Of a stretch of DNA of 64,000 nt, positions 32,687 to 44,758 are shown piece after piece (the stretch's first letter is position 1; each line of letters starts with the position of its first letter). The notes under the pieces are model-generated. The model had not been told where the DNA came from. It made no database searches and worked only from the letters and a program-made list of their open reading frames with translations. Made by a program: the position numbers and the translations under genes. The stretch comes from Asterella californica (Eukaryota > Streptophyta > Marchantiopsida > Marchantiales > Aytoniaceae): the NCBI GenBank assembly GCA_036924285.1, contig JAYKYS010000016.1, forward strand, positions 186,001 to 250,000. Reading direction: 5' to 3'.

Positions 32687-34790
32687 ATGGCCCGGAAGGG
32701 AAAACTTCTGCAAACAAGTGACCATGTTGTTCGAGAGAGTTTTTGGCTCGAAAAAGATTTTATGAGACAAAAAGGAGAGACTGATGTAGCAGGTGTTAGT
32801 TCTTCCGAACTTGTTCAAGAAGGATGTATTCAGAAAGGTAAGACAGATTCAGTTGGAGTGAAGAGAAGGAAGTGGAAAGATTCTTGGACTATAGATTATC
32901 CATGGGCAGAATTTGATCCTGTGCATGCGCTGGTCTTTTGCAAGATCTGCAGAGAAATGAAAGGAGAAAGTAAGTTTGCTGCAGATGGGTCAGTTAATGT
33001 CAAGACCAGTGCCTTGTATGATCATGCTGGTACTAAAGAACACATTAAACTAGTATATGTTCGGATGCAAGGTATAGAAGCTATGCAGAAGTATATAGCT
33101 TCCGCTAATAAGAGTTGTGATGCTGCTGTTTTTACTTTATTCAGAGCTGCATACTTCATCGGAAAAGAATCTCTAGCATTTTCAAAATTCCTCAAGTTGA
33201 GTCAGCTGTTGAAAAGACGACTGAGAACATACCTATCCCTTTATACCAAGATGATAAAGCATGTAGCGAAATGATTTTACATACTTCGCATGTTATAGAA
33301 CGTAGAGTCTTGGAGAAGGTTAGAGCCTCTAGTTTTTATGATATTATGATAGATGAGAGTACTGATACTTCAGTCTCATCTCATCTGGTTATTTTTTGTA
33401 TATTTCTTGAGGATGGTAGGGTTTGTACTGCCTTCCTGGGTCTGATCCATATTACAAGTAAGGATGCTGAGGCTATTTCTAGTTGTTTGCTCTTGTCTTT
33501 GAAGGAGTGGGGATTAGAATATGAGCGCATGGCTGCTTCTGATGATGCAGCCATCATGATGAGGATTCGAAATGGAGTAACTGCTCGTCTGAAAAATATA
33601 GTAAATCCGTATCTAGTATCTTGTCATTGTGTGGCTCACAGGACTAGCTTAGCAGCTTTAGGTGCAGCAAAACTACCCCAGTGCAAAAAGGTAAGCGAGG
33701 AGGTAGATGTCTTACTGAACAGTGTGTCTTCTTATTTTCATTATTCCAGTAAGAGAAAAACAGCTTTAGCTTCTATGCAGGAAAAATTCTCAAATGCTAG
33801 AAGGTGTATGAAACGTTATCATAAGATTAGATGGCTGAGTAGGTGGCAAGCTGTCTCGTAATTGTGTGATAGTTACGAAAGTTTGTTGGTTTTTCTTGAA
33901 GGAGCTCAGAGGACAGATGACGTTGTAGCGAGCAAGTTGTATGAGAAGTTGTGCAGTTTTCGGATATTATACATCTTATATTTTCTAGCTGATATATTGG
34001 GTTGTTTAGCAAAGTTGAGCAAGACCTTCCAAGGTGACTTGGTAGATGTGTCCAGTGTGCGATCAGAGATCTCCACTACAATTTTAGAGATACAAATAAA
34101 TTTCTTGATGGAAAGTACTGACCTTAATGCAGTTGTGCTTGATTAGAGAACATGTTATCACTTTTTGCCTGATTTTGGTAGTCATGGAGGGTTTTGAAAC
34201 GCTTACCTTCTGAATTAAGAGGTAAACAGTTTCACAGTATTGATCTTCAAAGAGATAGAGCTCGAAAGGATCTTGATGATGCTTTAAATTTCCAGACAAG
34301 CTTTGCTGAGGCTGTGTGTACATGTTTGACTGAGAGGTTTGAGGATAATAGTGTTGTCAGCGCTTTTAAATTTTTTAACCCTCAACATGTATCACAATGT
34401 CTCTCTGGAATGCGAAACTGAGGATTCAGAGAGATGGATCAGTTGTGTGCATTTTATGGTAAGTCAATAGGTGAGTATGGTCTTTTAGTTGATGCTTTGA
34501 CAGTGTCTGTCGAATTTCGTGCATTTAAGATACAATGCATGGCGGAATGACAGAATAGAGGGTTTCACGAGGTTTGGCAATTATTGAGTATAAATCCGAT
34601 TTACTGTGAGAAGTTTGCTAACTTATTAGTCTAGTAGACACCGTCAGAGTACAATGCATCTCTACTGCCGTTGCGAGAGAGCTTTTTCTATTCAGAATAT
34701 TATAAAGACTAAGCACCGAAATGCTCTACAGACTAGAAATCTAGAAGCGCAGATGAGAGTGGCACTTGAGGGAGGGACCTGAAGAGGACT
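32687..34790 (+). pseudogene. hAT transposase, ZNF862-like, broken
   Basis: Reads from MARKGKLLQTSDH. An N-terminal TTF/BED-like finger (~residues 68-125) includes WAEFDPVHALVFCKICREMK and SALYDHAGTKEH. A frameshift follows at about 33,190, then the catalytic region EKVRASSFYDIMIDESTDTS (first Asp), FCIFLEDGRVCTAFLGLIHI, SDDAAIMMRIRNGVTARL, SCHCVAHRTSLAAL, and KIRWLSRWQAVS before a stop at 33,859. Further pieces lie at 33,862-34,421. The C-terminal dimerisation block ERAFSIQNIIKTKHRNALQ and TRNLEAQMRVALEGG lies at about 34,675-34,780. The order is that of hAT transposases of the ZNF862 type, which cut and paste the element. At least three breaks make it inactive. Confidence 0.87.
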
Positions 34791-37059
34791 TTGATGGTTT
34801 GTTAATTGACGCCACTCATCTTTGGAAGACTTCAGTCACTATAGACATCTTTATGTACGACCAGAAGTTCATTTGTGTCAGTTTAGTTCAGCTTCTGTGA
34901 TTGACAGTAACAGTGTAGAGCAATGATCTTTGTGTTTATCTGATTTTCTTTGAAGATTTGTTTGGATTCATTTCTTTTGTAGATAATTCTTCATGCTGTG
35001 TTAATAGAAGCTGGTTTTTGTTTGCTTGTTAATGTTGTTATTTTTCTTGTAGGATTACCTCGTATTGTGTTGCCACATCACGGGGGTTGGGATCTCCATC
35101 CTCCAAGTGGGGAGGTCTTGCGGGTTCAATCCATGATGGAGAGTAGTTTTTTTTACTCAATGACATGTGATAGGAAAAAATATTGACCTTTTCCTTTAAG
35201 TAAGAGAACGAAAAATGCCTGTTCCTTTTTGTGCATAATCGGAAATGATATTGTCTTCAAATGATGAACATACAGAAATGTTCTGCTAAAAAGTTTTCAG
35301 TACTCGGAAAACATCCGCTTGCAAAGTTAGAATTTCAGATATGTACCGATAAAAATAACAAATTACCACTTTGAGTAACAAAAGATAAGAAAATTTCCGA
35401 TTTTCACTAAAAACTTACCCGAGCACTGGTCCACCTCACCCATAGCTAATCCACTTTCTGTATTAACTCCCTCAAATCTCGCTTGTCCTCCTCCCGAGCC
35501 AAGTTCGACTAGACGTTTTGATAAAGTTTGCATGCATATTCACTTCGTCTATCTTCTGATGGAAGAGAAAAGTATGCTCAGTTTATACTGGACTCTTTTA
35601 TGAAAAATATTGAAAAATAAATAATTATCTATATTAATTAATAAACCAAGCTCCTGCATTTATATTTTCAGAAGTACAAATATTTGCGTATGGATTATGT
35701 TTGGATATGCTTTTAATTCTTAATTTGATTATTATTTCACATTTCTAAAATTTGAATTATTATATCTATTTAATTTATATATTATTTATATATTATCTCA
35801 GAATAGAACGAACAAAAATTCTCCAAAGTTTTAACGTAAATTCAGCTCTCGGTGTTTCTTTCTCGCTCAGCTATATTCCAAAAAAGAATCACTGTACGTA
35901 TCGTGAGCCTACCGTCAGTCCGAAATGACGTAGAGTTCATATAACCTATTTATACGAGTAGCCGTAGTCCAGACCTCCAGATTCCAAAAGAAATTGATAC
36001 CGTGAGAATCTATCGTCAGTTTGACTTGAAAACAAAAGAAACAATAACCTAATGTTTGTAGTCAATGGACCACAAGAAACTCCACGAGAAGTCTATGTTA
36101 CAGCTATATTCCATGTAGTCTCAGTTTGTTATCACTCTGTTTGCCGCATTCTTCTCGTGAACACTATATGATACGAGAAGAAAGTGAGTAAGAATAGTCC
36201 AAATGAACACTAATCGATCTCTGAAGCAATGTGCACAAAAGACATAAGCAAAGAAACAAAAATGAAGTCGACTGTCAAACATGGACCAAGTTTGAACCTC
36301 ACAAAGTGCTACTGGCGAGCACTGCTAGCATAGTATACTGCAAAGCGAGGAGACTGAACTCATACCTACGCCTGCTCAACTTGCTCAACCCGCTCAATCA
36401 TCCTATCCTAGGTCGGACGGCTCTTTCTCACTTAGAACTTAGAAGTGAGGAGACAAGAATTTGCTAGATGTGTGACATGTGGCATCTGATGCCGTCAGTT
36501 AACGTCCGAATGTTGGCTAGAAACGAACGGTTACTTTTTATTTTTGTAACTTGTAACCCGGTGATATTTCCGAAGTTAGTATTATTTGGTATTTTCAAGA
36601 CCGGGAGGATTCTGGAATGTAAATTTTTAAACCAGCTGAATTCTCAGTTTTTCCTCTCGCTCACCCGTCCATATCCGAGTAATAGTATTCTCACTACGGA
36701 ACTGTTTCCGGCTTTCCGGGAGAAAAAAAGGTAAAAAAGAAAATGTACCGATACCCAATACTCTAAGTTTCCGGACTTCCCCGAGCATTGAGGTGGACTC
36801 AAAGACCATTGTAGGGATATATGCTGATAGTTTTCTTCAATATATATTCAGATGTTTCTGTTTACGTTATAGAGATATGTGTATATGATAGGTGTAAATG
36901 TTAGAATAAGTTAAAAGTCCAGTTTCAATATATTCTATAAACATTGATTGTTACATTAACCACAAGTTGCATATGAGTCCAAAGAGAACCCATAAGTATA
37001 GCACGACAGCACACGCTGTCGAAACCACAAGAGAGAAGCTCTCTTTTCAAACTAGTATT
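34791..37059. other. AT-rich, no gene recognised
   Basis: Probably the 3' end of the hAT element followed by host or older transposon DNA. GCGGGTTCAATCC at 35,119-35,131 resembles a pol III B box, but no A box or tRNA fold supports it. Short frames at 34,998-35,186 and 36,231-36,734 lack recognisable domains. Confidence 0.4.
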
Positions 37060-37165
37060 AATTAATGATGGCATTAATTAATTTGTTATATAACCTTTCT
37101 CAATGAAAAGGTTAGGAAATAACTGAAGTCTGCCACCCTCTCCATCTGAAGATGGACGATGTGTT
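37060..37165. repeat. twin-hairpin dispersed repeat, copy 4
   Basis: AACCTTTCTCAATGAAAAGGTT stem in an ATTAATTAA context, then TCTGCCACCCTCTCCATCTG...GATGG, which parallels the second stem of copy 1. Confidence 0.6.
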
Positions 37166-38120
37166 CAAATGTGCATCCAAAGCGTATATCCAAAGGGGCC
37201 AGAACAAGACAAACATGGAAGATAGGAATATAGATTCGGTGTCCGGATAAGACAATTCGGGCCATCGGAACAAGGGAGGGTGGATGAAAATGTTTTGGAG
37301 CGAGAAAGAGAGAGATCTAGACGCACTTTTATAACTTGCTAAACTAACTTCATGGCTGTAAGCTATTACATACCATATCTTTTTTCTCCTCACTGTTGCT
37401 TCCAGCGACGATGGCATGAATTGCGTTGTGTTTCTGGTTTCATTATATGTTTGTATTGCTAATGGCTAAATTAAATGACTAAATTTACATTTCTAAATTC
37501 AGCAGTTCTTTCCTGAACTTACGAGGTTTGTTTTTATACCGAGAGTAAACTAATACACTTGGGTGTTAGACAAACTATAAGACTGTAAGTCCAGTGAACT
37601 AAGCCTCTTTCATGCTTCCATAAAGAGTCCCCTCTACATCAAATGATATACATCCAAAGTGATGTTTGAAGAAATGAAACGGAAAAGACAAACTAATATA
37701 TAGGAGAAAGAAATACTAAGCGGGGATAAGACAAATGCGTGTGAAGGGTCCCAAGGTGAAGAATGGATGAGAAAGGGTTTGAAGTGATTTGGTGTACATG
37801 AATATTTTAACAGAAAAATTAAAGATCTTTCGTGCGCAAATGCTTACTGCACGGAAGCACAGCAAGATCTAAAAAAGATCTATGTTATATTTAAACATCT
37901 AAATTTAATTTATTATATTTAAATAGTCTTGAGATAGTAACGTATGAACTTTGGGAACAACGTATAAGCAGTCAGTTCAACTTCTGATAACCAACTCAAC
38001 TTCTGAGCTGACCTGACACGTGAACTACGGGAAGAGAAAAAACCTACAAGCGCAATGAGTTGAAAAGTAACCGTTTCTACTATAAGTAAAGTCTTCTGTA
38101 CTAATAATAAATTATTTAAT
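37166..38120. other. no gene recognised
   Basis: A 101-codon frame on the minus strand (37,112-37,417) and an 82-codon frame (37,919-38,167) have no recognisable domain or codon pattern. Nothing else is seen. Confidence 0.4.
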
Positions 38121-38370
38121 AACTTTAGTGTATTACCTAACCCTTCCAAGAGGAAGGGTAAGGACATACATTAAAAGGTATGTATAATCACCTCTTCCGA
38201 ACTTGGAAGAGGTGAATATACATGCTTTTCGAATGAGATATTCAGTTTTAAGTGTTTTTCATCAATACATTAAACCTTCCAAGAAAAAATGTTAGCGCAT
38301 AAATTAAAGGGTGTGCATATTCCCCTCTTCCGAACTTGGAAGAGGGTGAATATATATATATATACGCTTC
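38121..38370. repeat. twin-hairpin dispersed repeat, tandem copies 5 and 6
   Basis: Two successive units of ~145 bp. Unit one has CCTAACCCTTCC/GGAAGGGTAAGG (38,136-38,163) and CACCTCTTCC/GGAAGAGGTG (38,189-38,214). Unit two has a degraded first stem and CCCTCTTCC/GGAAGAGGG (38,323-38,346) followed by (TA)n. Both second stems have the same loop, GAACTT. Confidence 0.72.
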
Positions 38371-38899
38371 TTAGTAGAATTATATTATGCATGTCTCATT
38401 TACTTGATGTGAAATATTTGGAGTATGAATCACGGAACACATTTAGTTTCAAAGCCATGTAACATGCTACAAAGTACTTCTACTTTGGGATACATATTTA
38501 GTCGGACGAGAGACAAAGAGAGGAAAGAAAGAACAACACATAAGCAGATATACATGCTACTTTAGCTTGCGACCGGAGGGAAAGAAGAGGAGAACCAATA
38601 ACTAAGGAGAAAACTCTGGATGTAAATTGTCTCCGGTAGCGACGAGAAGAGTCCAACTTGGTCTCTGCAAGAGGAACAATTTTTCTGCTTTGTGCTATAG
38701 AAGAATCTGTAAATGTGAAGTTTGAATCTCAGATGATAAAGTAATAAAAAATTTTAACATTCAATTCTTATTAATCTAAATACAACAGACTATAAAGCAG
38801 CAGATTTTATGGACATGCCCATAAGGACAACGGGTAGAAACACATCTTAAGAATATAATTTCCCGGTCACATCTTAACATTGATTTTAATTTTGGTAAT
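38371..38899. other. no gene recognised
   Basis: AT-rich stretch without frames or named structure. Confidence 0.4.
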
Positions 38900-39010
38900 G
38901 AATTATTGCTTAATCCTTTCGTTGGGAAAGGTTAAATAATACACTAATATATGCACGCTTGCCACAATGAATATCCACACCATCCTCCAGAAAATCTAAC
39001 GGTGAGCTGT
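38900..39010. repeat. twin-hairpin dispersed repeat, copy 7
   Basis: TTAATCCTTTCGTTGGGAAA then GGTTAAATAAT stem near 38,910-38,941, followed by a weaker second segment (CACCATCCTCCAG). Confidence 0.5.
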
Positions 39011-39313
39011 TCTCACATGCACTCTAGCATCTACCGCGAACAGGCCCAGCCCAGGTTTTTCTTACTTACCAGTAATTTGCCTGCGGTTTTTGACAATTTA
39101 CAGATTACTGTGTTAATTTACCGATGATTTTTTGCAAATTTCGAGTATATTTTCACTCTTTTAGTTATTTGGAGACAGAAAATATCTGACGCACTCTTTA
39201 CTTCTTTTGCATTTTTAGAAAAGTTTTCAAGAATATTACACAAGATGCAAAATCTAGGTTGGCGTTGACCACTAACAATATCTTGAAAATATTTTAGGAG
39301 CGATAAGAGATCT

Positions 39314-39331
39314 TATAGCTACTGATAGCGA
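39314..39331. repeat. target-site duplication, left copy
   Basis: TATAGCTACTGATAGCGA, identical over 18 bp to 46,488-46,505. It lies directly before the LINE 3' tail. Confidence 0.9.
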
Positions 39332-40439
39332 GGCTTATATGAATGAATATCAAGCCCGAAAGACCCAAAGAGTCAAAGGCAGAAAAAAATACGATACAAA
39401 GTCAACAAGTGAGCCTAGGAAACCCTAGGAGATCGTATCAATGCAAAAGAGCATTGGTACGACAAGAAACTATATCTCTAATATAAAGCCCTAGTGGGAG
39501 AGCTGACATCTGTAAAAGTGTATAGAAATCACTAGCAACTATCTTATGTCTACATCTAATCTCATCATACAAGGGACATACAATGAATACATGATCCTCA
39601 TCCTCTATCTGATCTAAATCACAAAGTCTACAAAGCCGTTCACTCCTAACAATGTTTAACCAACGTCCTTCCTCAATGCCAAGTCTATGAGAGCTAGTGC
39701 GGTGCTGAGCGATGATATGTCAAAGAGAGATTGAAATAGGTGCTCGGAGGTACTCTTGTTCACAATACACCAACATGGGATTGACATGCTGCTGATAGTA
39801 AGCCATCTTGGTCTTGGGTTGAGACCATATAGCATGTAAAAACTTTTTCTGAATCAATTCCCGAAGAGCAATAGGTGGAAGGTCAAAATCACGCTCAAAA
39901 ATGTTTCATTTTCCACACCAAGCCACCACATCAGCGTACCAACCAAATGAGAACATAGCTCTTAGAGCTTGACAAGGTAATCTCGTCTCTCCAAGGGATC
40001 TCACTCTTGAGACATAAATGATAGTCAAGTAAAGAGCTTCTGCTTCCATGGATAAGCAACCAGATTCAGCAAGGAGCATAGCATATGATGTTTGGCATCT
40101 TACACCAAGCTCCACTTGTAAGAACACTTTTTGAACCTTCTCAATACGTTCCCAAGCTCCTTTTCTTGCACCAGGTCCCCACACTTGAACACCATAAAGT
40201 ATCACGGGCAAAACCAAACTCCTGAAGAGAAACTTTCTCAAATCTCATGCTAAGATATGAGCACGTCGACAACGATTCAAAAGAGAGTACAAAGCTTTGT
40301 AACCAGCTTCAACTCTCTTATGAATGCACAAAGCGCAACTGTAGTTATGAGAGAAGTCAATGCCCAAGTACTTGTAACTCTCCACTTGTTGTAAAACTTG
40401 GCCCTTGTAGAGAAAAGAATGGCGGACTTTTGAACCCAC
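39332..40439 (-). mobile_element. LINE copy M, 3' half
   Basis: Antisense LINE from its tail (GGCTTATATGAATGAAT then CAAGCCCGAAAGACCC) through the 3' region, knuckle and RT C-terminus. An open stretch at 39,906-40,241 reads KFLFRSLVLPVILYGVQVWG, KGAWERIEKVQKVFLQVELG and GCLSMEAEALYLTIIYVSRV. 40,245-40,439 continues toward the RT palm (KALYSLLNRCRRAHILA, KYLGIDFSHNYS). It is cut at GAACCCAC (40,439) by the LTR element. The 5' part of the same insertion is at 45,277-46,232. Confidence 0.9.
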
Positions 40440-41579
40440 TGTGGTGCCCACAAATTATAGGATTCACGAATTTTTGAAATTTTTGAGATTAATAACTTAT
40501 TTGTATAACTGAAGAAGTGTTGTTACTTAAGATTACGGCTTCCTTAGCATGAAGATAAACTTAAGGGCTGTTTGTAATAATAAGTTGACTTCTTCGGAAG
40601 ACGACCGTCTTCCGAAGAGCGTCTTCTCGGTGGTGTCTTCGGAAGACGGAAGACGGCGGAAGACGGAAGACGCTCCGGAAGATTGGAACATCTTAGGAAG
40701 ACCGTCTTCGAAAGACTGTCTTCGGAAGTCGACTGTACACAATTCGTATCAATGGATTTGCTTTGCTTTTGTGTTAAGAGAGGCTTGGTACGAATCCTGA
40801 GTGGCTTGGTGAGTTGTTTTGTTATTTCGAGAAGTTGGAAGTCGGGAACTAGGTCTGTGCCTCCCGGCCTTCCAAGCTTCTCAACTCCACATCTTCCTAG
40901 AGAGACTAGAAGATTGAAAGGCTGGCAAAATGAGCGAGAAGACGTGAGGGTCCATTTCGGGTCTCTTCTGTCCGACCCATAGCAGCCTATTCCTTCTTCT
41001 TCCCGAACTTAGAAGAGAGTTGTGAGAAGTCTTGCTGGCAGAATCTGGAGAGAATGGTCGAGGGTCATGTCTTCCCATCATGCAGCAAGCTTCTTCTGAG
41101 TGTGTATGAGAGGTGAGAAGTCAGAAGAACAGAGTGCACATGTCTTGAGTCTGTTGTGAGGATAGATTGCGCGTAGGAAGACGAAGACAGGTGAGACAAG
41201 TGAAAGGAAGCCTGACTTCGGGAGGTCTTCTGAGAAAGACATTGAATCGGAAACTGTCCCGGGTGTCTTCCCAGAGGCCACTGTCACCACAGGAGCCCGC
41301 AACCATCTTTTGAACCTTTCTTATACTCTACTTCTCGCATATCTTGTATCTTCTGTTAGGAAGTAGGATGTAATGCAAGGTGGGTTATCTTCTTAGGAAT
41401 CCATGCGAGGCCTTGCTTAGTTAGGATTGATTAGATACAGCTCGGAAGACGAGCGCTACTTAGGAAGCATTGTTAGAATCTCAGAAGACAGAGTAGCTGT
41501 CTTCTGGAAGACTAGATTCGTCTTCTGAGAGTGGAAGTTATACTGTGAGGACTTAGGGAAGGACTGAGCCTTCGACTCA

Positions 41580-42353
41580 CAACAAGTACGTCACTTTTTC
41601 CAAGGAGTTAGCGCAGCTGAAGAAGAGCAACCAGGAGTTGCAGATGCGCTTACAGCAGCGTGACCAGGAGGTTCTACGAGTACGGGATAAGCTCATCGCC
41701 CTTGCAGAAGAAAAGACGACGTGGAAGACTCTACGGGAAGCCGCAGAAGCGCAGGTTGCGGCCGAGAAGACTCAGAGAGAAGCAGCGGAAGCCCGTGTGC
41801 AGGGGTTACTAGCTCACTCGGTGGAGGCACTTCGGAAGAAGTTTAACTTCATCGCGGGTAGGAAGCTCCTTATCTTAGCTAGAGAGTGGGACGAGGAGTC
41901 CAAAGCAATGTTTGTGGAGTGCAAGGAGAGTATGTTCAAGTACTTGGACCGGCAGATAGAGGGAGTGAAGACGCTCTATGGTCTTCCATTGATCTCGCCA
42001 CCAGTAAATGCATCTTCTCAAGCACCAGCATCATCGACAAGACCAGACTTGGACCGTCTTCCCAGGTATTCCGCGAGGAGGAAGCGACTTCCCCGGACCC
42101 CTATGAGGTCACCATGGCTCTTAGTGTCGAACTAGTGTCTCAGAAGAACGAGGAAGCACAAGTCGACCCAGCTTCCCAGAAGACGTTTCTGTCTTCCGAA
42201 GCAGCAGCAGCAGAGTCAGCGATGAACGTGGAGGAGGAGGTCACCTCAGTGACACCCGAGGTAATTACAGGGCTTCCCAGCGTATCAGAAGCCGTTTTAG
42301 TAGTTCAGGTAAGAATAGATCAGATGGAAATGGCATCCGAGCCATTAGAGTAG
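41580..42353 (+). CDS. coiled-coil protein fragment inside LTR region
   Basis: Coding-like stretch. It reads SKELAQLKKSNQELQMRLQQ, RDQEVLRVRDKLIALAEEK, TLREAAEAQVAAEKTQREAA, HSVEALRKKFNFIAGRK and ILAREWDEESKAMFVECKES, then FKYLDRQIEGVKTLYGLP. A frameshift between about 42,010 and 42,065 moves into a second frame (SSQVFREEEATSPDPYEV ... SEAVLVVQVRIDQMEMASEP). The first half is a strong heptad-type coiled coil and the second is acidic and low in complexity. I do not recognise the family. It could be an extra retrotransposon ORF or a captured host fragment. The annotated start is a guess because the frame is open upstream of the first ATG at 41,638. Confidence 0.45.
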
Positions 42354-42632
42354 ATAAGCAAAGCCCAGAAGACCAGGGACTTGTCCAAACTTAGTGAAGT
42401 ACTGAATATGCTATATTAGGAAATAGCATGTCCAGTTTAATTTTAGATCAGTGACCATGTGGCAGAGTAGACAACGCAGGGGTAAACAAGGTAGATGACT
42501 AAAGCTGGAAAGGGAACGATGTGCATGTGGGGTGGCAGCCTCCTGACAACGCCCATCTCTCCCTGGCGGTCACCTCCTCTGTTTTCTCAAGGTAGATGGT
42601 TAAGTAGGATCACAGAGTAGGAATTAGGAGCT

Positions 42633-42830
42633 CTGCACAAACACCAACATTTTACGGTGCAGACTTATAGCACATTAGACCGGTGTGGAGAATTGAGTTC
42701 TGCACACACATTCCAATCTTACGGTGCAGACAGATTAGACACACAAGGGAGTCTTCGAAGAAACTGGCTGCCTGCACACACATACCAATCTTACGGTGCA
42801 GGAGACAGATTAGACACTAGAGGTACACAG
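42633..42830 (+). repeat. tandem repeat, 3 units of ~70 bp
   Basis: Units start CTGCACA at 42,633, 42,700 and 42,772. Each contains ACACACATTCCAATCTTACG or a variant, then GGTGCAG and CAGATTAGACAC. CTGCAC and GTGCAG flank each core, so every unit can also fold as a small stem. Confidence 0.8.
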
Positions 42831-44106
42831 TGTACACTACACTCGATGTTGGAATAAGGGGATAACGCAAGAAGAAGTCTGCATTCTCTTACCGCCAGCA
42901 GCGATTCGGAGATGTAGATGAGTAGTGGGCAGTCTAGGAGCAGGGAACGGCATCCTCGTGCAGTCCTGCTGGTTAGACTGATGTGTCGAGGAGCAGGAGC
43001 AGATAGTAGAGGGAGTGAGCTTCCCAACACCTATGTACCTTCTTCTCTGGGAATGGATTGCTGATTTGAGTGCAGAAGCTTTGTCCATGTCTTCTGGAGG
43101 GTGGGTTCTTTGAATTCGCTCCCAATTGTGCATGGGAAGTGTTCTTCTTGAGTGGCGGTGACTGTCAGCAGTTGTGGAATTGTAGCTTGGCTCGTTCAGT
43201 AGAGCACTTGGGATCTACGTACGAACGGTCTTATGGGTAAGGGATCCCAAAAGACAGAGTAGTCAGAGCAGCGAAGTGAAGAAGAAAGAAGCCTTCTTCC
43301 CACAGCAGAAGACGACATCCTCGAGTAGAAGACGGTGCAACAGTACTCACGTTTGTTGTCTTCCTCCCCAAACTATTACAAGCAGGGATGGCTTGTTAGT
43401 CAGGATCCGGACTAGAAGCCTGTCAGAATCTTAATTGCCTCTTTTCATCTTGTTTTCTCTTGTTTGGATTTTCTTATCTTCCCCATCTTCTCCCATCTTC
43501 CCCATCTTCTTATCTTCTTCTAGTGAGCTTCCGAGACTTCTATTGAGCTTCCGTAAAGGTGAATGTCGTTGTAGTGCTGCAGGAAGACCACTTCCGTAGA
43601 CAGAAGCCTGGGAAGGCTACAAGGGGCATACACCCTGTGATTAATCTAACCCGTTGGAATATGAGTGTGAGAATAAGGTGTAACGACCGTTGCTAGTCGA
43701 CTTCTGCGAAGCGGGACAGCCTTCTGGAGGTGTGAGAAGACAAGTTGAACCCCCAGAAGACGAGAATCGCTTCGAGAAGACGGTATCGAGAAGACCGGAA
43801 GAAACAACCTGGAAGTAGGAAGATCGTCTTCCCGAGCTTCTCTGTGAATAACTGTGTGATATTTTAGTTAGTAATTGTTGGTTTAGATCCAGAGTACCTT
43901 TTGGCGTGTCTAGAAGACGTGTGGTTTTGTGTGGTTTTGTGAGAAGACGGGATTTCTAGGTAAAACCCGTGTGTTTGTGTGTTTGAACAGATCTTAGAAC
44001 TTAGAGCAGCGTTACTTGTGCAAATCCTCTGTGGGAACGATATCTTGTATACTAAATGGGCAAAAGGAGAAATCATGCGTCACTACATATAGTGAGCATC
44101 CATTTT

Positions 44107-44124
44107 TGGCGCCGCTGCCGGAGA
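44107..44124 (+). other. retrotransposon primer-binding site (tRNA-Asp type)
   Basis: TGGCGCCGCTGCCGGAGA differs at two positions from TGGCGCCGTTGCCGGGGA, the complement of the plant tRNA-Asp 3' end that several Ty3/gypsy lineages use to prime minus-strand synthesis. It sits upstream of gag in the same orientation. Confidence 0.85.
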
Positions 44125-44758
44125 TTTCATCTTAGTAACTTCTGTTCTAAGCTTCCTAAATCTGTGTGCCGTTAGTTAGGTTCATTTCGAACTAACTTCG
44201 ATTGTAGTTGAATATGTTGTGAGACTCTATCTTGCTAGAAGACGGAAACCACAACCAGAAGTTGATAAGATACCTTAGGGAGAGTTGGAAGAAGCCGCTT
44301 CCCTGCTTCCAAGAGCTTCTTGGAAGACTCGATCTTGGAAGATTGCAGTGAGTGCAACCAGAAGCAGGAGAAGAAGACGTTCTGAACTTGTGATCGGTTG
44401 TTCAGTCATTTGGTCTCCCGGATCTAGTGGTAGAAGAAGAGGGACATCTCTTCTCAGTACTCTGGTGGATGCCTCCGACTAGAGGTAGAAGCAGAAGACG
44501 CACGGGTAAAGATCTTGAGTGGGTAAACTCACCCCAGCGAACCGCTTCTAGAGAGCAGCGGATATCCCTGAGACACCAAAGGAAAGAAGAAGAGCTCAGG
44601 AAGATCCGATCGGTAGACTTGGAAGAACCTTCCATCTCGAGCATAATCTTTGGTGAAGACAGAAACCAACCGGGTGATCACGTGAAGTAGATTTTGGTAC
44701 TGGTTACTCGGAAGACGTCTTCCCAAGTGCGGAAGAAGCTTCTCAAGGTGAGGGAAGA
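44125..44758 (+). other. gypsy leader between primer-binding site and gag
   Basis: Rich in GAAGA words, with several short overlapping frames but no defined domain. It leads into the gag frame. Translation of gag may start upstream, but no better start than 44,759 can be argued. Confidence 0.5.

Larger units (their letters stand above)
40440..44100 (+). repeat. putative long 5' LTR, GAAGAC-rich
   Basis: Begins TGTGGTGCCCAC exactly at the break in LINE copy M and extends to just before a primer-binding site at 44,107. If it is all LTR it is ~3.66 kb, which is unusually long. It is packed with GAAGAC/GTCTTC words: eleven in about 150 bp near 40,591-40,740, and many more throughout. It contains a coiled-coil frame and a tandem repeat, listed separately. 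Another reading puts a short LTR start at TGTAACGACC (43,680) with upstream DNA from a second element. Without a partner LTR this cannot be settled. Confidence 0.55.

Noticed and set aside
35055..35150. tRNA or SINE, suggested by GGGTTCAATCC
   Set aside because: No A box, cloverleaf, tail or second copy was found.
41078..43133. Short overlapping frames on both strands of the putative LTR
   Set aside because: GAAGAC-rich sequence has few stops. Apart from the coiled-coil frame they show no domain.
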